A DNA stretch of 64,000 bases. It comes from Sulfitobacter sp. SK012 (GTDB lineage: Bacteria; Pseudomonadota; Alphaproteobacteria; Rhodobacterales; Rhodobacteraceae). The notes beneath the pieces were generated by a model that was not told the DNA's origin, did no database searches, and worked only from the letters and a program-made list of their open reading frames with translations. Shown here one piece after another: positions 17,438-27,445 of this stretch (its first letter is position 1; every line of letters begins with the position of its first letter). A program made the position numbers and the translations under genes. The DNA lies in NCBI RefSeq assembly GCF_003352085.1, contig NZ_CP025804.1, positions 4,030,001 through 4,094,000 on the forward strand, written 5' to 3'.

Positions 17438-19207
17438 ATGACCCCCTTGTTGGACGTATCCTCCCTGAGCATCGGCTTCGGCAAAGATGACCCGGTCGTT
17501 AGTGATGTAAGCTTTGCTGTGGACAAGGGCGAAACGCTCGCCTTGGTCGGAGAAAGCGGGTCGGGGAAAACGCTGACGTGCCGTTCAATCCTGCGCATCC
17601 TACCGGGTGCGGCGCAAATGCGTGGCGGGACTGTGACCTTCACATCGGGAGGCGAATCGCAGGATCTGCTGAAAACCGCGCCCAAAGATATGCGCCAGAT
17701 CCGGGGCAACCGGATTTCGATGATCTTTCAAGAACCGATGCGTTCGCTTTCGCCGCTGCACCGATTGGGCGATCAAGTGTCAGAGGTTTTGCATCTGCAC
17801 GGCAACATCAGCAAATCCGCGGCGAAAGCGCAGGTACTCGAGCAATTTGACCGTGTCGGCTTTGCCGATCCCCTGCGGGCCTGGCGCAGCTATCCGTTTG
17901 AGATGTCAGGTGGCATGCGCCAGCGCGCCATGATTGCGATGGCTATGGTGGCACGCCCCGAATTGCTGATCGCGGATGAGCCGACCACAGCGCTTGATGT
18001 AACCACACAAGCGCAGGTGTTGGGTCTTATCAAAGAGCTGCAAGCAGAAACCGGGATGGCGCTCATCCTTGTGACACATGACTTAGGCGTTGTTGCAAAC
18101 ATGGCCGATAAAGTGGTGGTCATGAACAAGGGTCGCGTCATGGAAGCGGGCCGATCTGTGGACGTTCTGGGCAGCCCTGCGCATGGCTACACCGCCAAGC
18201 TTTTTGCCGCAGCCCCGATGATCCCTGAAATTGCTGAGCCGAAACGCGGCGAGCCCTCAAGCGATATTATTCTTGATCTTAAGAACGTCACGAAAACCTT
18301 CACCATGCGGGCCGGCGGCTGGAGCGCGCCGATCTCTGTCACGGCTTGCCGTGATGTTAGTTTGAGCCTGCCGCGCGGCCGCACGCTTGCCATTGTGGGC
18401 GAGAGCGGGTCAGGCAAAACGACTTGCGCGCGGATCGCAATGGGCGCGATGATGCCTGATCCGGGGGCTGAGGTGCTGTTTTGCGGTGCAAAGGGCAAAG
18501 GCCAAATCGCCGTCCACGAGATGAACAAAGACCAGCGCCGCGACTTCCAAAAACAAGTCCAGATGGTTTTCCAAGACCCCTATTCCTCGCTTAGCCCGCG
18601 GATGCGGGTACAAGCCGCACTCACCGAGCCGATGGATATCCACCACATCGGCACAAAGTCCGACCGCCTCGACAAGGCAGCGGCAATGCTGAGGTTGGTA
18701 GGTTTGAACCCTGAGATGCTCAAACGGTATCCGCATGCGTTTTCAGGCGGCCAACGCCAGCGTCTGTCGATTGCCCGCGCACTAACGCTTGATCCACAGC
18801 TTTTGGTTTGTGACGAACCGACGTCGGCGCTGGATGTTTCGGTTCAGGACCAGATCCTAACGTTGCTTGAGGATATTCGCGACGAGGCGGGGCTGAGTTA
18901 TCTTTTCATCAGTCATGATCTGGCGGTAGTCGCCCGGATCGCTGATGAGGTTGCCGTCATGCGCGCAGGTGTCATTGTCGAACAAGCCACACCAGATTTG
19001 CTGTTTTACAACCCACAACACCCCTATACGCAGGCGTTGATTGCGGCCCAGCCTGAACCGGACGTTAACCGCCCCATCGACCTTGATCTGGTAGCCAAGG
19101 GCGCTGGTGATCCGACCGGATGGCCAGAAATGTACCGATTTGAAGGCAACACCGCGCCTGCTCTGCGCGAGATTGAATCCGGCCACATGGTGCGTTGTCA
19201 TGCATAA
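17438..19207 (+). CDS. ABC transporter ATP-binding protein with two fused ATPase domains (peptide/opine type)
   Basis: The protein has 589 residues containing two nucleotide-binding domains. Domain 1 (about 1-270): Walker A GESGSGKT at 38-45, Q-loop FQEPMRSLSPLH, signature MSGGMRQRAMIAMAM, Walker B LLIADEPTTALD. Domain 2 (about 285-575): Walker A GESGSGKT near 325, QDPYSSLSPRMR, signature FSGGQRQRLSIARAL, Walker B LLVCDEPTSALD. This is the YejF/DppDF-fusion layout of oligopeptide-type importers. The next gene begins within the last codons (8-nt overlap), so the four genes form one operon. It powers uptake through the two downstream permeases. Confidence 0.95.
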   Translation: MTPLLDVSSLSIGFGKDDPVVSDVSFAVDKGETLALVGESGSGKTLTCRSILRILPGAAQMRGGTVTFTSGGESQDLLKTAPKDMRQIRGNRISMIFQEPMRSLSPLHRLGDQVSEVLHLHGNISKSAAKAQVLEQFDRVGFADPLRAWRSYPFEMSGGMRQRAMIAMAMVARPELLIADEPTTALDVTTQAQVLGLIKELQAETGMALILVTHDLGVVANMADKVVVMNKGRVMEAGRSVDVLGSPAHGYTAKLFAAAPMIPEIAEPKRGEPSSDIILDLKNVTKTFTMRAGGWSAPISVTACRDVSLSLPRGRTLAIVGESGSGKTTCARIAMGAMMPDPGAEVLFCGAKGKGQIAVHEMNKDQRRDFQKQVQMVFQDPYSSLSPRMRVQAALTEPMDIHHIGTKSDRLDKAAAMLRLVGLNPEMLKRYPHAFSGGQRQRLSIARALTLDPQLLVCDEPTSALDVSVQDQILTLLEDIRDEAGLSYLFISHDLAVVARIADEVAVMRAGVIVEQATPDLLFYNPQHPYTQALIAAQPEPDVNRPIDLDLVAKGAGDPTGWPEMYRFEGNTAPALREIESGHMVRCHA

Positions 19208-21113
19208 AATGTTGATCCTTTTCGTCATCGCCCTTCTGTCGGGTCCGGCCTCTGCGCAAACCATGCAAGAATCAAGTTTCTGGGCCGCCGAAGTCGCGCG
19301 GGGCGATTTACCTCCCGTGACGGAGCGTTTGCCGAATGAACCGCTGATTTCGGATATGGAAACCAAAGGCCGCAGCTATGGCCGCCAGGGTGGGACGCTG
19401 CGCACGCTCGTTTCTCGCTCCAAAGATGTGCGGCAAATGGTTGTTTACGGGTATGCCCGACTGGTAGGCTATGCCCCTGATTATTCGCTAAAGCCTGACA
19501 TTCTGCGTGCCATAGATGTCGAGGACAATCGCCGCTTCACCATGCATTTGCGCGACGGGCACCGCTGGTCAGATGGCGCGTTGTTCACCTCAGCTGATTT
19601 TGAGTATTGGTGGAACGACATCGTTAATAACGAAAAAATCACCCCTACCGGCCCCCCGGAATTCATGACCGTAAATGGAAAGTTGGGGAGCGTGACTTTC
19701 CCCGATCCGTTGACCGTAGTATTTGAATGGGATGACCCTAATCCGGTCTTCCTGCCGCTGCTTGCGCAAGCAGCGCCACCGTTCATCTACCGGCCCGCGC
19801 ATTACCTCAAGCAATTCCACATTGATTATGCGGATTCTGATGAGTTGCGCTCGAACATGAAAACAGCGCGGGTCAGAAGCTGGGCTGCGTTGCATAACAA
19901 ATACGACAGCATGAATAAGTTCGACAATCCTGACCAGCCGACGCTGCATCCGTGGTCGAACGCAAGCAATCAGCAATCGTCTCGCAAGCTCTTTGTCCGC
20001 AATCCGTATTTTCACCGCATCGACAAGCGCGGTGTGCAACTGCCCTATATCGACGTCGTCGAAATGACGATTGTCGGCGGCGGCCTGATCGCAGCAAAGG
20101 CCAATGCTGGCGAAGTTGATCTTCAGGCGCGTGGCCTTGATTTTCGCGATGTGGCGATCCTTAAGAAAGGCGAAAACGAGGGCGGAAAATACAAGACTTT
20201 GCTGTGGGAAAACGGGGCAGCCAGCCAAATTGCCATCTATCCTAATTTGAATTTTGCCGACCCCGTATGGCGCGAGGTCATACGTGATGTGCGGTTCCGC
20301 CGTGCGCTCAGCCTTGGCATTGACCGGCGCATGATCAACCGCGCGCTGTACTTTGGCCTCGCCGTCGAAGGTGGCATGACGGCCATTAACATGAGCCCCT
20401 TGCACAAGGATGCGGATCTGGAAATGTGGTCGGTCCTTGATATTGAGCGTGGCAATGCGTTGCTTGACGAAATGGGCCTTACTGAGCGGACACCGTCAGG
20501 CCTGCGCAAGCTGCCGGATGGACGCCCCATGGAATTCGTGATCGAAACGGCCGGCGAACGGCAAGAAGAAGAGAACGCACTGGCGATCATTACCGATACG
20601 TGGCGCGAGCTGGGCATCCGGTTGATCATGCGCCCGCTGGACCGTGATATCTTGCGCAACCGGGTCTACGCTGGCGTTGCGATGGCAGCGACGTGGTATG
20701 GCTGGGACAATGGCCTGCCGCGCGCAGAGACATCGCCAGGCTACCTCGCCCCGACCCAGCAGGAATTCTTTGCTTGGCCGAAATGGGGGCAATATTTTCA
20801 AACGTCGGGTCAGGCGGGCGAAGCACCAGACATGCCGGAACCCGCACGCCTGATGGAACTGAGCCATCAATGGATGGAAACCTCCGATACCGAAACATTG
20901 ACTGCGATCTGGGATGAAATGTTAACCATCCATGCCGAGCAACAATACGGCATCGGCGTGCTTTCAGAGGCCCCACAGCCGGTTGTTGTTTCGCTTTCGC
21001 TGCGCAATGTGCCAGAAAATGGTGTCTGGGCATTTGACCCGGGCGCACATTTTGGCATCCACCGCATTGATGAGTTTTACTTTGAGGACGGCATGCAGCA
21101 GGTTTCCCAATGA
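19200..21113 (+). CDS. ABC transporter extracellular solute-binding protein (family 5)
   Basis: I choose ATG 19200, which overlaps the end of the ATPase gene and opens directly into the signal peptide MHKMLILFVIALLSGPASAQ, cut at ASA-Q. A frame-open extension upstream to 19107 would bury the signal and is rejected. The product has 637 residues, the size of large SBP family 5 proteins. FTMHLRDGHRWSDGALFTSADFEYWW is the family hallmark, and RDVRFRRALSLGIDRRMINRALYFG is the second. It binds ligands in the periplasm. The family handles peptides, opines and glycosides, and the exact ligand cannot be read here. Confidence 0.93.
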   Translation: MHKMLILFVIALLSGPASAQTMQESSFWAAEVARGDLPPVTERLPNEPLISDMETKGRSYGRQGGTLRTLVSRSKDVRQMVVYGYARLVGYAPDYSLKPDILRAIDVEDNRRFTMHLRDGHRWSDGALFTSADFEYWWNDIVNNEKITPTGPPEFMTVNGKLGSVTFPDPLTVVFEWDDPNPVFLPLLAQAAPPFIYRPAHYLKQFHIDYADSDELRSNMKTARVRSWAALHNKYDSMNKFDNPDQPTLHPWSNASNQQSSRKLFVRNPYFHRIDKRGVQLPYIDVVEMTIVGGGLIAAKANAGEVDLQARGLDFRDVAILKKGENEGGKYKTLLWENGAASQIAIYPNLNFADPVWREVIRDVRFRRALSLGIDRRMINRALYFGLAVEGGMTAINMSPLHKDADLEMWSVLDIERGNALLDEMGLTERTPSGLRKLPDGRPMEFVIETAGERQEEENALAIITDTWRELGIRLIMRPLDRDILRNRVYAGVAMAATWYGWDNGLPRAETSPGYLAPTQQEFFAWPKWGQYFQTSGQAGEAPDMPEPARLMELSHQWMETSDTETLTAIWDEMLTIHAEQQYGIGVLSEAPQPVVVSLSLRNVPENGVWAFDPGAHFGIHRIDEFYFEDGMQQVSQ

Positions 21114-22138
21114 TGTTTCTGAAATACGCGGTCTACCGCTTTTTCACCATGCTGCTGACGCTCGTGGTGGTGTCGGTGATGGTGTTTGTCATTATCAACT
21201 TGCCGCCCGGGGACTACCTGTCGAACCAGATCGCAGAATTGCGCGCAACAGGTCAGGCCGAAGGTGTCGCAAAGGCAGAATTCCTGCGCACGGAATACGC
21301 GCTTGATCGGCCAATATGGGAACAATACCTCATCTGGGTTGGGTTTGCGCCGGGGCCGCAGGGTTTTTATGGATTGATCCAAGGCAACTTTGGCTGGTCG
21401 TTTGAATTTGACCTGCCTGTCGCAGACATCGTCGGTGACGCGCTGTGGCTGACGGTTCTGGTGAACCTTGCAGCAGTGGTTTTTGTCTATCTCGTCGCCC
21501 TGCCCCTTGGTGTGTTGGCCGCCGCGAAATCAGAGACTTGGGTGGATTATACGGCTGGGTTCGTAGGCTACCTGGGTCTAGCGACACCCAACTTTCTACT
21601 GGCGTTGATGTTATTCTACTACGGTCACAAATACTTTGATCTGCCCATCGGGGGCCTGATGGATCCGGTCTATGAAGGCGAACCGATGTCGTGGGACAAG
21701 GTCAAATCCATCATGGTCCACCTCATTGTGCCGACTTTCGTGATCGGGACGTCTGGTGCCGCGGCGATGATGCAGCGGTTGCGCGCCAATATGCTTGATG
21801 AATTAGATAAGCCATACGTAGAAACCGCCATCGCCAAAGGCATGAGGCCGTCGCGGATGCTGGCGAAATACCCGCTACGCATGGCGTTTAACCCTTTTGT
21901 CGCTGATATTGGCAACCTGCTGCCTGCGATGGTGTCGGGGTCGGTTTTGGTATCGGTCGTGCTGGGCCTCCAGACGATTGGACCCTACCTTCTGGCAGCG
22001 CTGAAATCGCAAGATCAGTTCCTAGCGGGCTTTGTGCTGATGTTCGTCGCACTCCTAACGCTGATCGGGACGATGGTTTCTGACATGCTGCTGGTGCTCT
22101 TGGATCCGCGCATCCGTTACGGAGGGCGCGAGACATGA
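21110..22138 (+). CDS. ABC transporter permease 1 (DppB/YejB type)
   Basis: The protein has 342 residues. An N-terminal helix (YRFFTMLLTLVVVSVMVFVIINLPPGDY) is typical of the DppB-type subunit, followed by a periplasmic stretch and five further helices. The EAA loop region YVETAIAKGMRPSRMLAKYPLRMAFNP (about 229-255) contacts the ATPase. The start overlaps the SBP stop by 4 nt and the end overlaps the next permease by 4 nt. Confidence 0.94.
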   Translation: MMFLKYAVYRFFTMLLTLVVVSVMVFVIINLPPGDYLSNQIAELRATGQAEGVAKAEFLRTEYALDRPIWEQYLIWVGFAPGPQGFYGLIQGNFGWSFEFDLPVADIVGDALWLTVLVNLAAVVFVYLVALPLGVLAAAKSETWVDYTAGFVGYLGLATPNFLLALMLFYYGHKYFDLPIGGLMDPVYEGEPMSWDKVKSIMVHLIVPTFVIGTSGAAAMMQRLRANMLDELDKPYVETAIAKGMRPSRMLAKYPLRMAFNPFVADIGNLLPAMVSGSVLVSVVLGLQTIGPYLLAALKSQDQFLAGFVLMFVALLTLIGTMVSDMLLVLLDPRIRYGGRET

Positions 22139-23292
22139 GTACCTCCCCGTCAGACGACCGTTTCGTCGACTCCGAACCATGGGAAGACGAGGCCAACCTT
22201 TCCGCGCCAGAGCGAGCAGAATTCGATGCACCTGGCTGGATTTTGATGTGGCGCAAATTTCGTCGACATAAGCTGGGCCTGATCTCTGGTCTGTTCTTGC
22301 TGTTGTGCTATCTGATCTTGCCGGTGGCTGGGTTTGTAGCGCCCTATACTGCAAATGAACGCAGCGCGGATTACCTCTATCATCCGCCACAAAGCATCAA
22401 CCTGTGGCATGAAGGATCGTTTGTCGGCCCTTATGTTTATCCCACGACGGCCGTCGCCGATCTGGAAAACTACCGCTGGACCTACACCGTCGACAAGACC
22501 ACAGCGGCACCCTTGGAGTTCTTCTGCGAAGGAAATACCTACAATCTCTTTGGCTTGATCCCTTCGGACACCCATCTTTTTTGCGCGCCTGAAGGTGCGA
22601 CGGTATTTGTTTGGGGATCGGACAGACTGGGCCGCGATGTATTCAGCCGTATTCTCTATGGGGCTCAGCTGTCGCTAACCGTGGGCATCATCGGCATTAC
22701 GGTGTCGTTTATCCTTGGTATTTTCTTTGGCTCCATTGCGGGCTATTTTGGCGGCAAGACAGACTGGTTCATCAACCGCGCCATTGAGATTTTGCGCTCG
22801 CTGCCAGAGCTTCCCTTGTGGCTGGCGCTGTCTGCTGCGGTGCCGTCGAACTGGGGGCCGGTGTCAGTCTTCTTTATCATCTCGATCATCTTGGGCATTC
22901 TTGATTGGCCGGGACTGGCCCGTGCGGTCCGATCCAAATTTCTGTCGCTGCGCGAAGAAGAATACGTGCGCGCCGCTGAGATGATGGGGGCAAGGCCGTC
23001 TCGTGTGATCCGCAAACACCTGTTGCCAAACTTCATGTCTCACCTGATTGCGAGCGCGACCTTGTCGATCCCGGCGATGATCTTGGGCGAAACCGCCCTG
23101 AGCTTTCTGGGTTTGGGTCTACGTGCTCCCGCAGTCAGCTGGGGTGTGATGCTCAATGACGCGCAGAACCTCGCCAGCATTGAGATCTACCCTTGGACGG
23201 CGATCCCGATGTTGCCGATCATTGTGGTGGTTCTGGCGTTCAATTTCCTTGGCGACGGGCTGCGGGCCTCACTTGATCCTTATCGCAGCTAG
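22135..23292 (+). CDS. ABC transporter permease 2 (DppC/YejE type)
   Basis: The protein has 385 residues, longer than standard DppC because of a roughly 110-residue segment between the first helix (about 45-66) and the core. The core contains VWGSDRLGRDVFSRILYGAQLSLTVGI (about 160-186) and the EAA loop EEYVRAAEMMGARPSRVIRKHLLPN (about 277-301), then ETALSFLGLGLRAPAVSWGVML. These are diagnostic of the DppC partner. It completes the importer and is the last gene of the operon; the next gene converges only 6 nt away. Confidence 0.94.
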   Translation: MSTSPSDDRFVDSEPWEDEANLSAPERAEFDAPGWILMWRKFRRHKLGLISGLFLLLCYLILPVAGFVAPYTANERSADYLYHPPQSINLWHEGSFVGPYVYPTTAVADLENYRWTYTVDKTTAAPLEFFCEGNTYNLFGLIPSDTHLFCAPEGATVFVWGSDRLGRDVFSRILYGAQLSLTVGIIGITVSFILGIFFGSIAGYFGGKTDWFINRAIEILRSLPELPLWLALSAAVPSNWGPVSVFFIISIILGILDWPGLARAVRSKFLSLREEEYVRAAEMMGARPSRVIRKHLLPNFMSHLIASATLSIPAMILGETALSFLGLGLRAPAVSWGVMLNDAQNLASIEIYPWTAIPMLPIIVVVLAFNFLGDGLRASLDPYRS

Positions 23293-23298
23293 GCGCGC

Positions 23299-25887
23299 CT
23301 AGCGGTCATCGCCCTCGGTGTCGTCCATCAGCTCTTCTTCCATGGAGGCATGGGCGGCAGCGGCAACCTCTTTCTTTTGTTCTTCGTTCAGGTCCTCAAC
23401 TTTGCCGTCAGCCAGGCGCACCGTAACTTCGCGGTGGGCAAAACGGATGCCATTGCGCTCAAAGAGCTCTCGAATTTCTTCATAAACCTTTTTGCGCACA
23501 AGCCATTGATCGCCGGGTTTGGTCATGAATTTGACGCGAATGATCATCGCGCTGTCCTGCATTTCAATGACGCCCTGTGACTTCAAAGGTTGAATGAAGT
23601 TATTGCCGATCACCGGATCATCCAACAGCTCGACGCCCAGCTGCTTGATCATCTTGCGCACGACCTCAACGTCGGTGTCGTATGTCACTCGCAAGGGCAG
23701 CTTCATGATCACCCAGTCACGGCTGTAGTTGGTCATGACCTGCAGCTCACCAAAGGGGATGGTGTGCAGCGCGCCCAAGTGATGTCGCAACTGAAAGGAC
23801 CGCACTGAGATTTTCTCGACCGTGCCCTTTACGCCGCCGACATCCAGATACTCACCTTTGCGGAATGCATCATCAAAGAGGAAAAATGCGCCCGCAAAGA
23901 TATCGCGTACCAAAGCTTGGGAACCGAAACCAACAGCGATGCCGACGATCCCGGCACCAGCAAACAATGGGCTAACGTTGATCCCGATTTCCATCAGAAT
24001 GATCAAGGCGAGCGTCACAACCACCACAATCAACATGAAGTTCCGAAATAGCGGTAGTAGCGTGGCCAAGCGCGAGGCACCTGTTCCGCCGCCTTCACCG
24101 CCCAGTTCACCTTCGACATCATCCGCTGTCTCATCCGCGATCTTGTTGTCGATCCAGATGCGGAAAGCGTGATAAACGATGTACCCCACAAAGAGGATGG
24201 CCATAATGTCCAGCACCCGGTCGGCATAGCTTTCGACCATGCGCGCACTATCATTATCCCAAATGTAGAAAAACGCGTAAATCCCGGCCACAAATGCAAG
24301 GATGCCTGCGACCCGCCGAGCCAGCGCTTCAAAGCTATTGAGCGCGCCACGCGGCGTCAGGCCCTGATCTTCGAGGGTATGCTGGGCGACCAAGATATCA
24401 TGTTGCAGGGCCGAGACATCGTCCTGCGCCGGTTCGCCATCGCCGCCTATGTCGATTGCGGTGCTGGCTTTGGTTATCACCTCATCCGCGGCAACGGCAG
24501 GCAGCGCAGGCGCTGAGCCTGTCTCTGGATCCATAACCACAAGGGCCGCATCTTTGATATCATCTTCGTCGGGGCCGTCTTCCTGACGTTGGCGCAGGGC
24601 AAGCGCTTCCATCTCTGCCCGTGCCTGCTCCAGCGCTTCAAGTTCCCGGCGTTGTTCCTTGAGAAGACGAATGGCGCGGGCGCGCGCAAACCAACGTTCA
24701 ATCGCGTAGCTGATGACCCCGTAAACCACGATGATCGAAATCAGAATGCCGTACGCACCGGCAATCAGCGGTACCGAACTGGGGTTCTGGAGCACCAAGT
24801 CATAGGTCAATTCAGCCCAGGCAAAGAGCACATAAAGGATCACAACAGGGGCCCAAAGGCGCACAAGCATCCTGATCATGAGGCTGCATTCAGCATAGGG
24901 TTTGTCGGCCCGCAATGCACTGGAGATCGCCTTGTGATTAACGAGAACCATCAAGATATTTAGCAGCACAATCGTCGCCGACATCATCGAAGAAATGAAG
25001 GCATAGACGTCATAGTTCAGCCCCAACTCGCCGATCCAGATGCCGAACAGGATAAAGACGATATCGATGCTGGCCAATGACCACAGCCACAGGTGCAGAC
25101 GCTTCGCCTCGCGGTCTGTGAGGCTGGGAATGCGGTATTGGGACAAAAAGGGCGACAGGATCATACGCCACAAGGCCGCGGCCAATCGGCAGGAAAAGTA
25201 ACCAACATTGATCAGAGTGACGGTAAACCGCATGGCCGTATCTTCGATCGGCCCAAAGATAATCGCACCAAGGATGTAAGCCACGGCAATAGAAACAAGA
25301 ATACCAACAACGCCCAAGCCAAAGCGGAACAAAAGCAGCGGCATCTTTTCAGAGTAGCCTTGCGGATTTTCCTTAATCCGTGGGGCAAGCCAGCGGGAAG
25401 CAATGCGTTGCGCGAAAATCTTGCGCTCAAATAGTGCACCCGCTGCAAACATCAGCAGGCTCAGACCCAGCGCGTTGAAAAAAGCGATAATGGTGCCGTC
25501 CGGGCTGGCGGCTCGTAGGATGAACTGCACTTCGTTAAAGGCCGCAGGCAGCTCCATCAGATGTTCTGTCAAAGCACTGCGAAACCGATCTGCGCGCTCC
25601 TGCTCCTCCATCAAACTGGTGCCGTCCACGTTTGGCAGCCCGTCCTCGGTGTGCGGGGCCGCTTCTGTTTGACCTAACACTTTGCCGTCTGGGTCGATGA
25701 CAACAACGCTAACCCCATTATTGGCAGCGTTGCGCAATGTTTCAGACAGAGTTTCACTAACGATTTCGGTTTCGGTTTTCGCCTGGCCGGGTAACAAAGA
25801 CCCCAGCGATTGCGCACCAAGAGGGGCTGAGATGCTTAGTGTTGTTAAGACTATTGCAAAAACTGCAAGAAAAAGCCGGACCATCAA
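23299..25887 (-). CDS. Large mechanosensitive ion channel of the MscS family
   Basis: The protein has 862 residues. A signal peptide (LAVFAIVLTTLSISAPLGAQS) is followed by a short periplasmic part, then about eleven hydrophobic helices. A charged cytosolic insert at about 405-500 is rich in Glu/Asp/Arg and likely coiled. The C-terminal MscS core begins near 635 with GINVSPLFAGAGIVGIAVGFGSQALVRDIFAGAFFLFDDAFRKGEYLDVGGVKGTVEKISVRS, the pore-lining TM3 and beta domain, and ends in an acidic tail EEELMDDTEGDD. It would release osmolytes on hypo-osmotic shock. It is monocistronic, converging with the ABC operon. Confidence 0.93.
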   Translation of the reverse strand: MMVRLFLAVFAIVLTTLSISAPLGAQSLGSLLPGQAKTETEIVSETLSETLRNAANNGVSVVVIDPDGKVLGQTEAAPHTEDGLPNVDGTSLMEEQERADRFRSALTEHLMELPAAFNEVQFILRAASPDGTIIAFFNALGLSLLMFAAGALFERKIFAQRIASRWLAPRIKENPQGYSEKMPLLLFRFGLGVVGILVSIAVAYILGAIIFGPIEDTAMRFTVTLINVGYFSCRLAAALWRMILSPFLSQYRIPSLTDREAKRLHLWLWSLASIDIVFILFGIWIGELGLNYDVYAFISSMMSATIVLLNILMVLVNHKAISSALRADKPYAECSLMIRMLVRLWAPVVILYVLFAWAELTYDLVLQNPSSVPLIAGAYGILISIIVVYGVISYAIERWFARARAIRLLKEQRRELEALEQARAEMEALALRQRQEDGPDEDDIKDAALVVMDPETGSAPALPAVAADEVITKASTAIDIGGDGEPAQDDVSALQHDILVAQHTLEDQGLTPRGALNSFEALARRVAGILAFVAGIYAFFYIWDNDSARMVESYADRVLDIMAILFVGYIVYHAFRIWIDNKIADETADDVEGELGGEGGGTGASRLATLLPLFRNFMLIVVVVTLALIILMEIGINVSPLFAGAGIVGIAVGFGSQALVRDIFAGAFFLFDDAFRKGEYLDVGGVKGTVEKISVRSFQLRHHLGALHTIPFGELQVMTNYSRDWVIMKLPLRVTYDTDVEVVRKMIKQLGVELLDDPVIGNNFIQPLKSQGVIEMQDSAMIIRVKFMTKPGDQWLVRKKVYEEIRELFERNGIRFAHREVTVRLADGKVEDLNEEQKKEVAAAAHASMEEELMDDTEGDDR

Positions 25888-26239
25888 ATTCCCCGTGCGG
25901 TAAGTGTTTATTCTGTACGTATTTCGCGGACGCTAGGCGTTCCACCGCTTCTTTGCAATTCCATCGATCTCACGTTTGGTAATGCGCCCAAGAGATTAGG
26001 CGTTTTACACCAGTGTCATATCACCTGGCGCAGGTTGCAGTGCGCAGTTGGGCACTGGGCAACACATCGGCACTCAGGAGGGCATCAAGACATTGACAGT
26101 ACATAACAGCAGCGGGGGCATTTCTATCATCGGCAGATTTGCAGCATTGGATGATTTTATGACGCTTGCGTTAACTTTTTCGCCTTTTGGTCAGCTGTTT
26201 GAGGCTTTAGAATGAGGAGAACGCTTTGGATTAGCATGC
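25888..26239. other. Intergenic region upstream of the glycan operon
   Basis: These 352 nt separate the divergent channel gene and the first glycosyltransferase gene and must hold both promoters. I see no coding frame, tRNA or strong hairpin. A GAGGAGA motif lies about 20 nt before the ATG at 26240, further than usual for a ribosome site. Confidence 0.5.
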
Positions 26240-27445
26240 ATGCCACACGGATCTTCACGTCATACTCAGACAGAACCGCCCACCCGGCGCGTGATGTTCT
26301 ACAGCCATGATACATTTGGCCTAGGTCACCTGAGGCGTTCGCGCGCTTTGGCGTCGGCGCTGACCGAAAGCGACGACCACGCCTCGGCTATCATCCTGAC
26401 CGGATCGCCAGTTGCCGGGCGGTTTACATTTCCCGAACGGGTCGACCACATTCGCCTGCCCGGTGTCACCAAATTAAGCGATGGCAGCTATGTCAGCCAG
26501 ACGCTGGGCCTGGATATTGACGACACCACATCTTTGCGGGCGGGTTTGATTCAGACCGCGATTGAACAATATGAGCCTGATCTGTTGATCGTTGACAAAG
26601 AGCCCACCGGGTTTCGCGGTGAACTGCTACCGACGCTGGAATGGCTCAAGTTGCGCGGGCGGACCAAGACCGTGTTGGGTCTGCGCGACGTGCTGGACGA
26701 GCCTGAGGTTCTAGCCGCAGAGTGGGAGCGCAAGGGTTGCATGCCTGCCGCAGAGAACCTCTATGACGAAATCTGGGTCTACGGAATGCGTGATGTGTAT
26801 GACCCCACCAGCGGCCTTGCCCTGTCGGACCGCACACGAGACCGCATGTACTGGACAGGCTACCTGAGGCGCGAGGTAACAGACGCCGCGGATGCACCTG
26901 AACAGCCCTACATCCTGGTCACGCCAGGTGGTGGTGGTGATGGCGCCGCGATGGTGTCTCTGGTGCTGGAAGCCTATGAAACGGATCCCACGTTGGCCCC
27001 GCGCGCTGTTTTGATCTATGGCCCATTCCTGTCGGGCGATGTTCGGGATGCTTTTGATGCGCGGGTGGCAAAACTAGGCGGACGGGTTACAGCGCTTGGT
27101 TTTGACAGTCGGATTGAGGCGCTTTTTGCGGGGGCCGAAGGAATTGTCTGCATGGGCGGTTACAACACATTTTGCGAAGTTCTGAGCTTTGACAAACGCG
27201 CCGTGATCGTCCCGCGTACGGTGCCGCGTCTGGAACAATGGATCCGCGCCTCGCGCGCCGAAGAGCTAGGACTGGTACGCATGCTGGACGAAACCCGTGA
27301 TGGTATGACACCACAATCGATGATCGCCGCAATCCGCCGGTTGCCCAGCCAGAGCAAGCCATCTGATGCAGGAGCAGACGGATTGCTGGACGGGCTGGAC
27401 GTCGTCATCAAGCGCGCCCGCGCCCTGATGCAAGACAAGACGTGA
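26240..27445 (+). CDS. MurG-like GT-B glycosyltransferase, first gene of the glycan operon
   Basis: The protein has 401 residues. The N-terminal domain opens with RRVMFYSHDTFGLGHLRRSRALASALTE (about 16-43), the GLGHxxR donor-loop motif of GT-B enzymes related to MurG/MJ1255. The C-terminal domain has VTPGGGGDGAAMV and GYNTFCEVLSFDKRAVIVPRTVPRLEQWIRA (about 312-342), the nucleotide-sugar binding half with the family glutamate. No signal peptide or membrane segment is visible, so it acts in the cytosol. A later start at 26294 (VMFYSHD) is possible because the first ATG has a distant ribosome site. It overlaps the next gene by 4 nt. A related enzyme is encoded at 30319. Confidence 0.85.
   Translation: MPHGSSRHTQTEPPTRRVMFYSHDTFGLGHLRRSRALASALTESDDHASAIILTGSPVAGRFTFPERVDHIRLPGVTKLSDGSYVSQTLGLDIDDTTSLRAGLIQTAIEQYEPDLLIVDKEPTGFRGELLPTLEWLKLRGRTKTVLGLRDVLDEPEVLAAEWERKGCMPAAENLYDEIWVYGMRDVYDPTSGLALSDRTRDRMYWTGYLRREVTDAADAPEQPYILVTPGGGGDGAAMVSLVLEAYETDPTLAPRAVLIYGPFLSGDVRDAFDARVAKLGGRVTALGFDSRIEALFAGAEGIVCMGGYNTFCEVLSFDKRAVIVPRTVPRLEQWIRASRAEELGLVRMLDETRDGMTPQSMIAAIRRLPSQSKPSDAGADGLLDGLDVVIKRARALMQDKT

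Noticed and set aside
19590..20405. 271-codon minus-strand frame inside the ABC binding-protein gene
   Set aside because: It is antisense to a strongly supported gene with signal peptide and family motifs.
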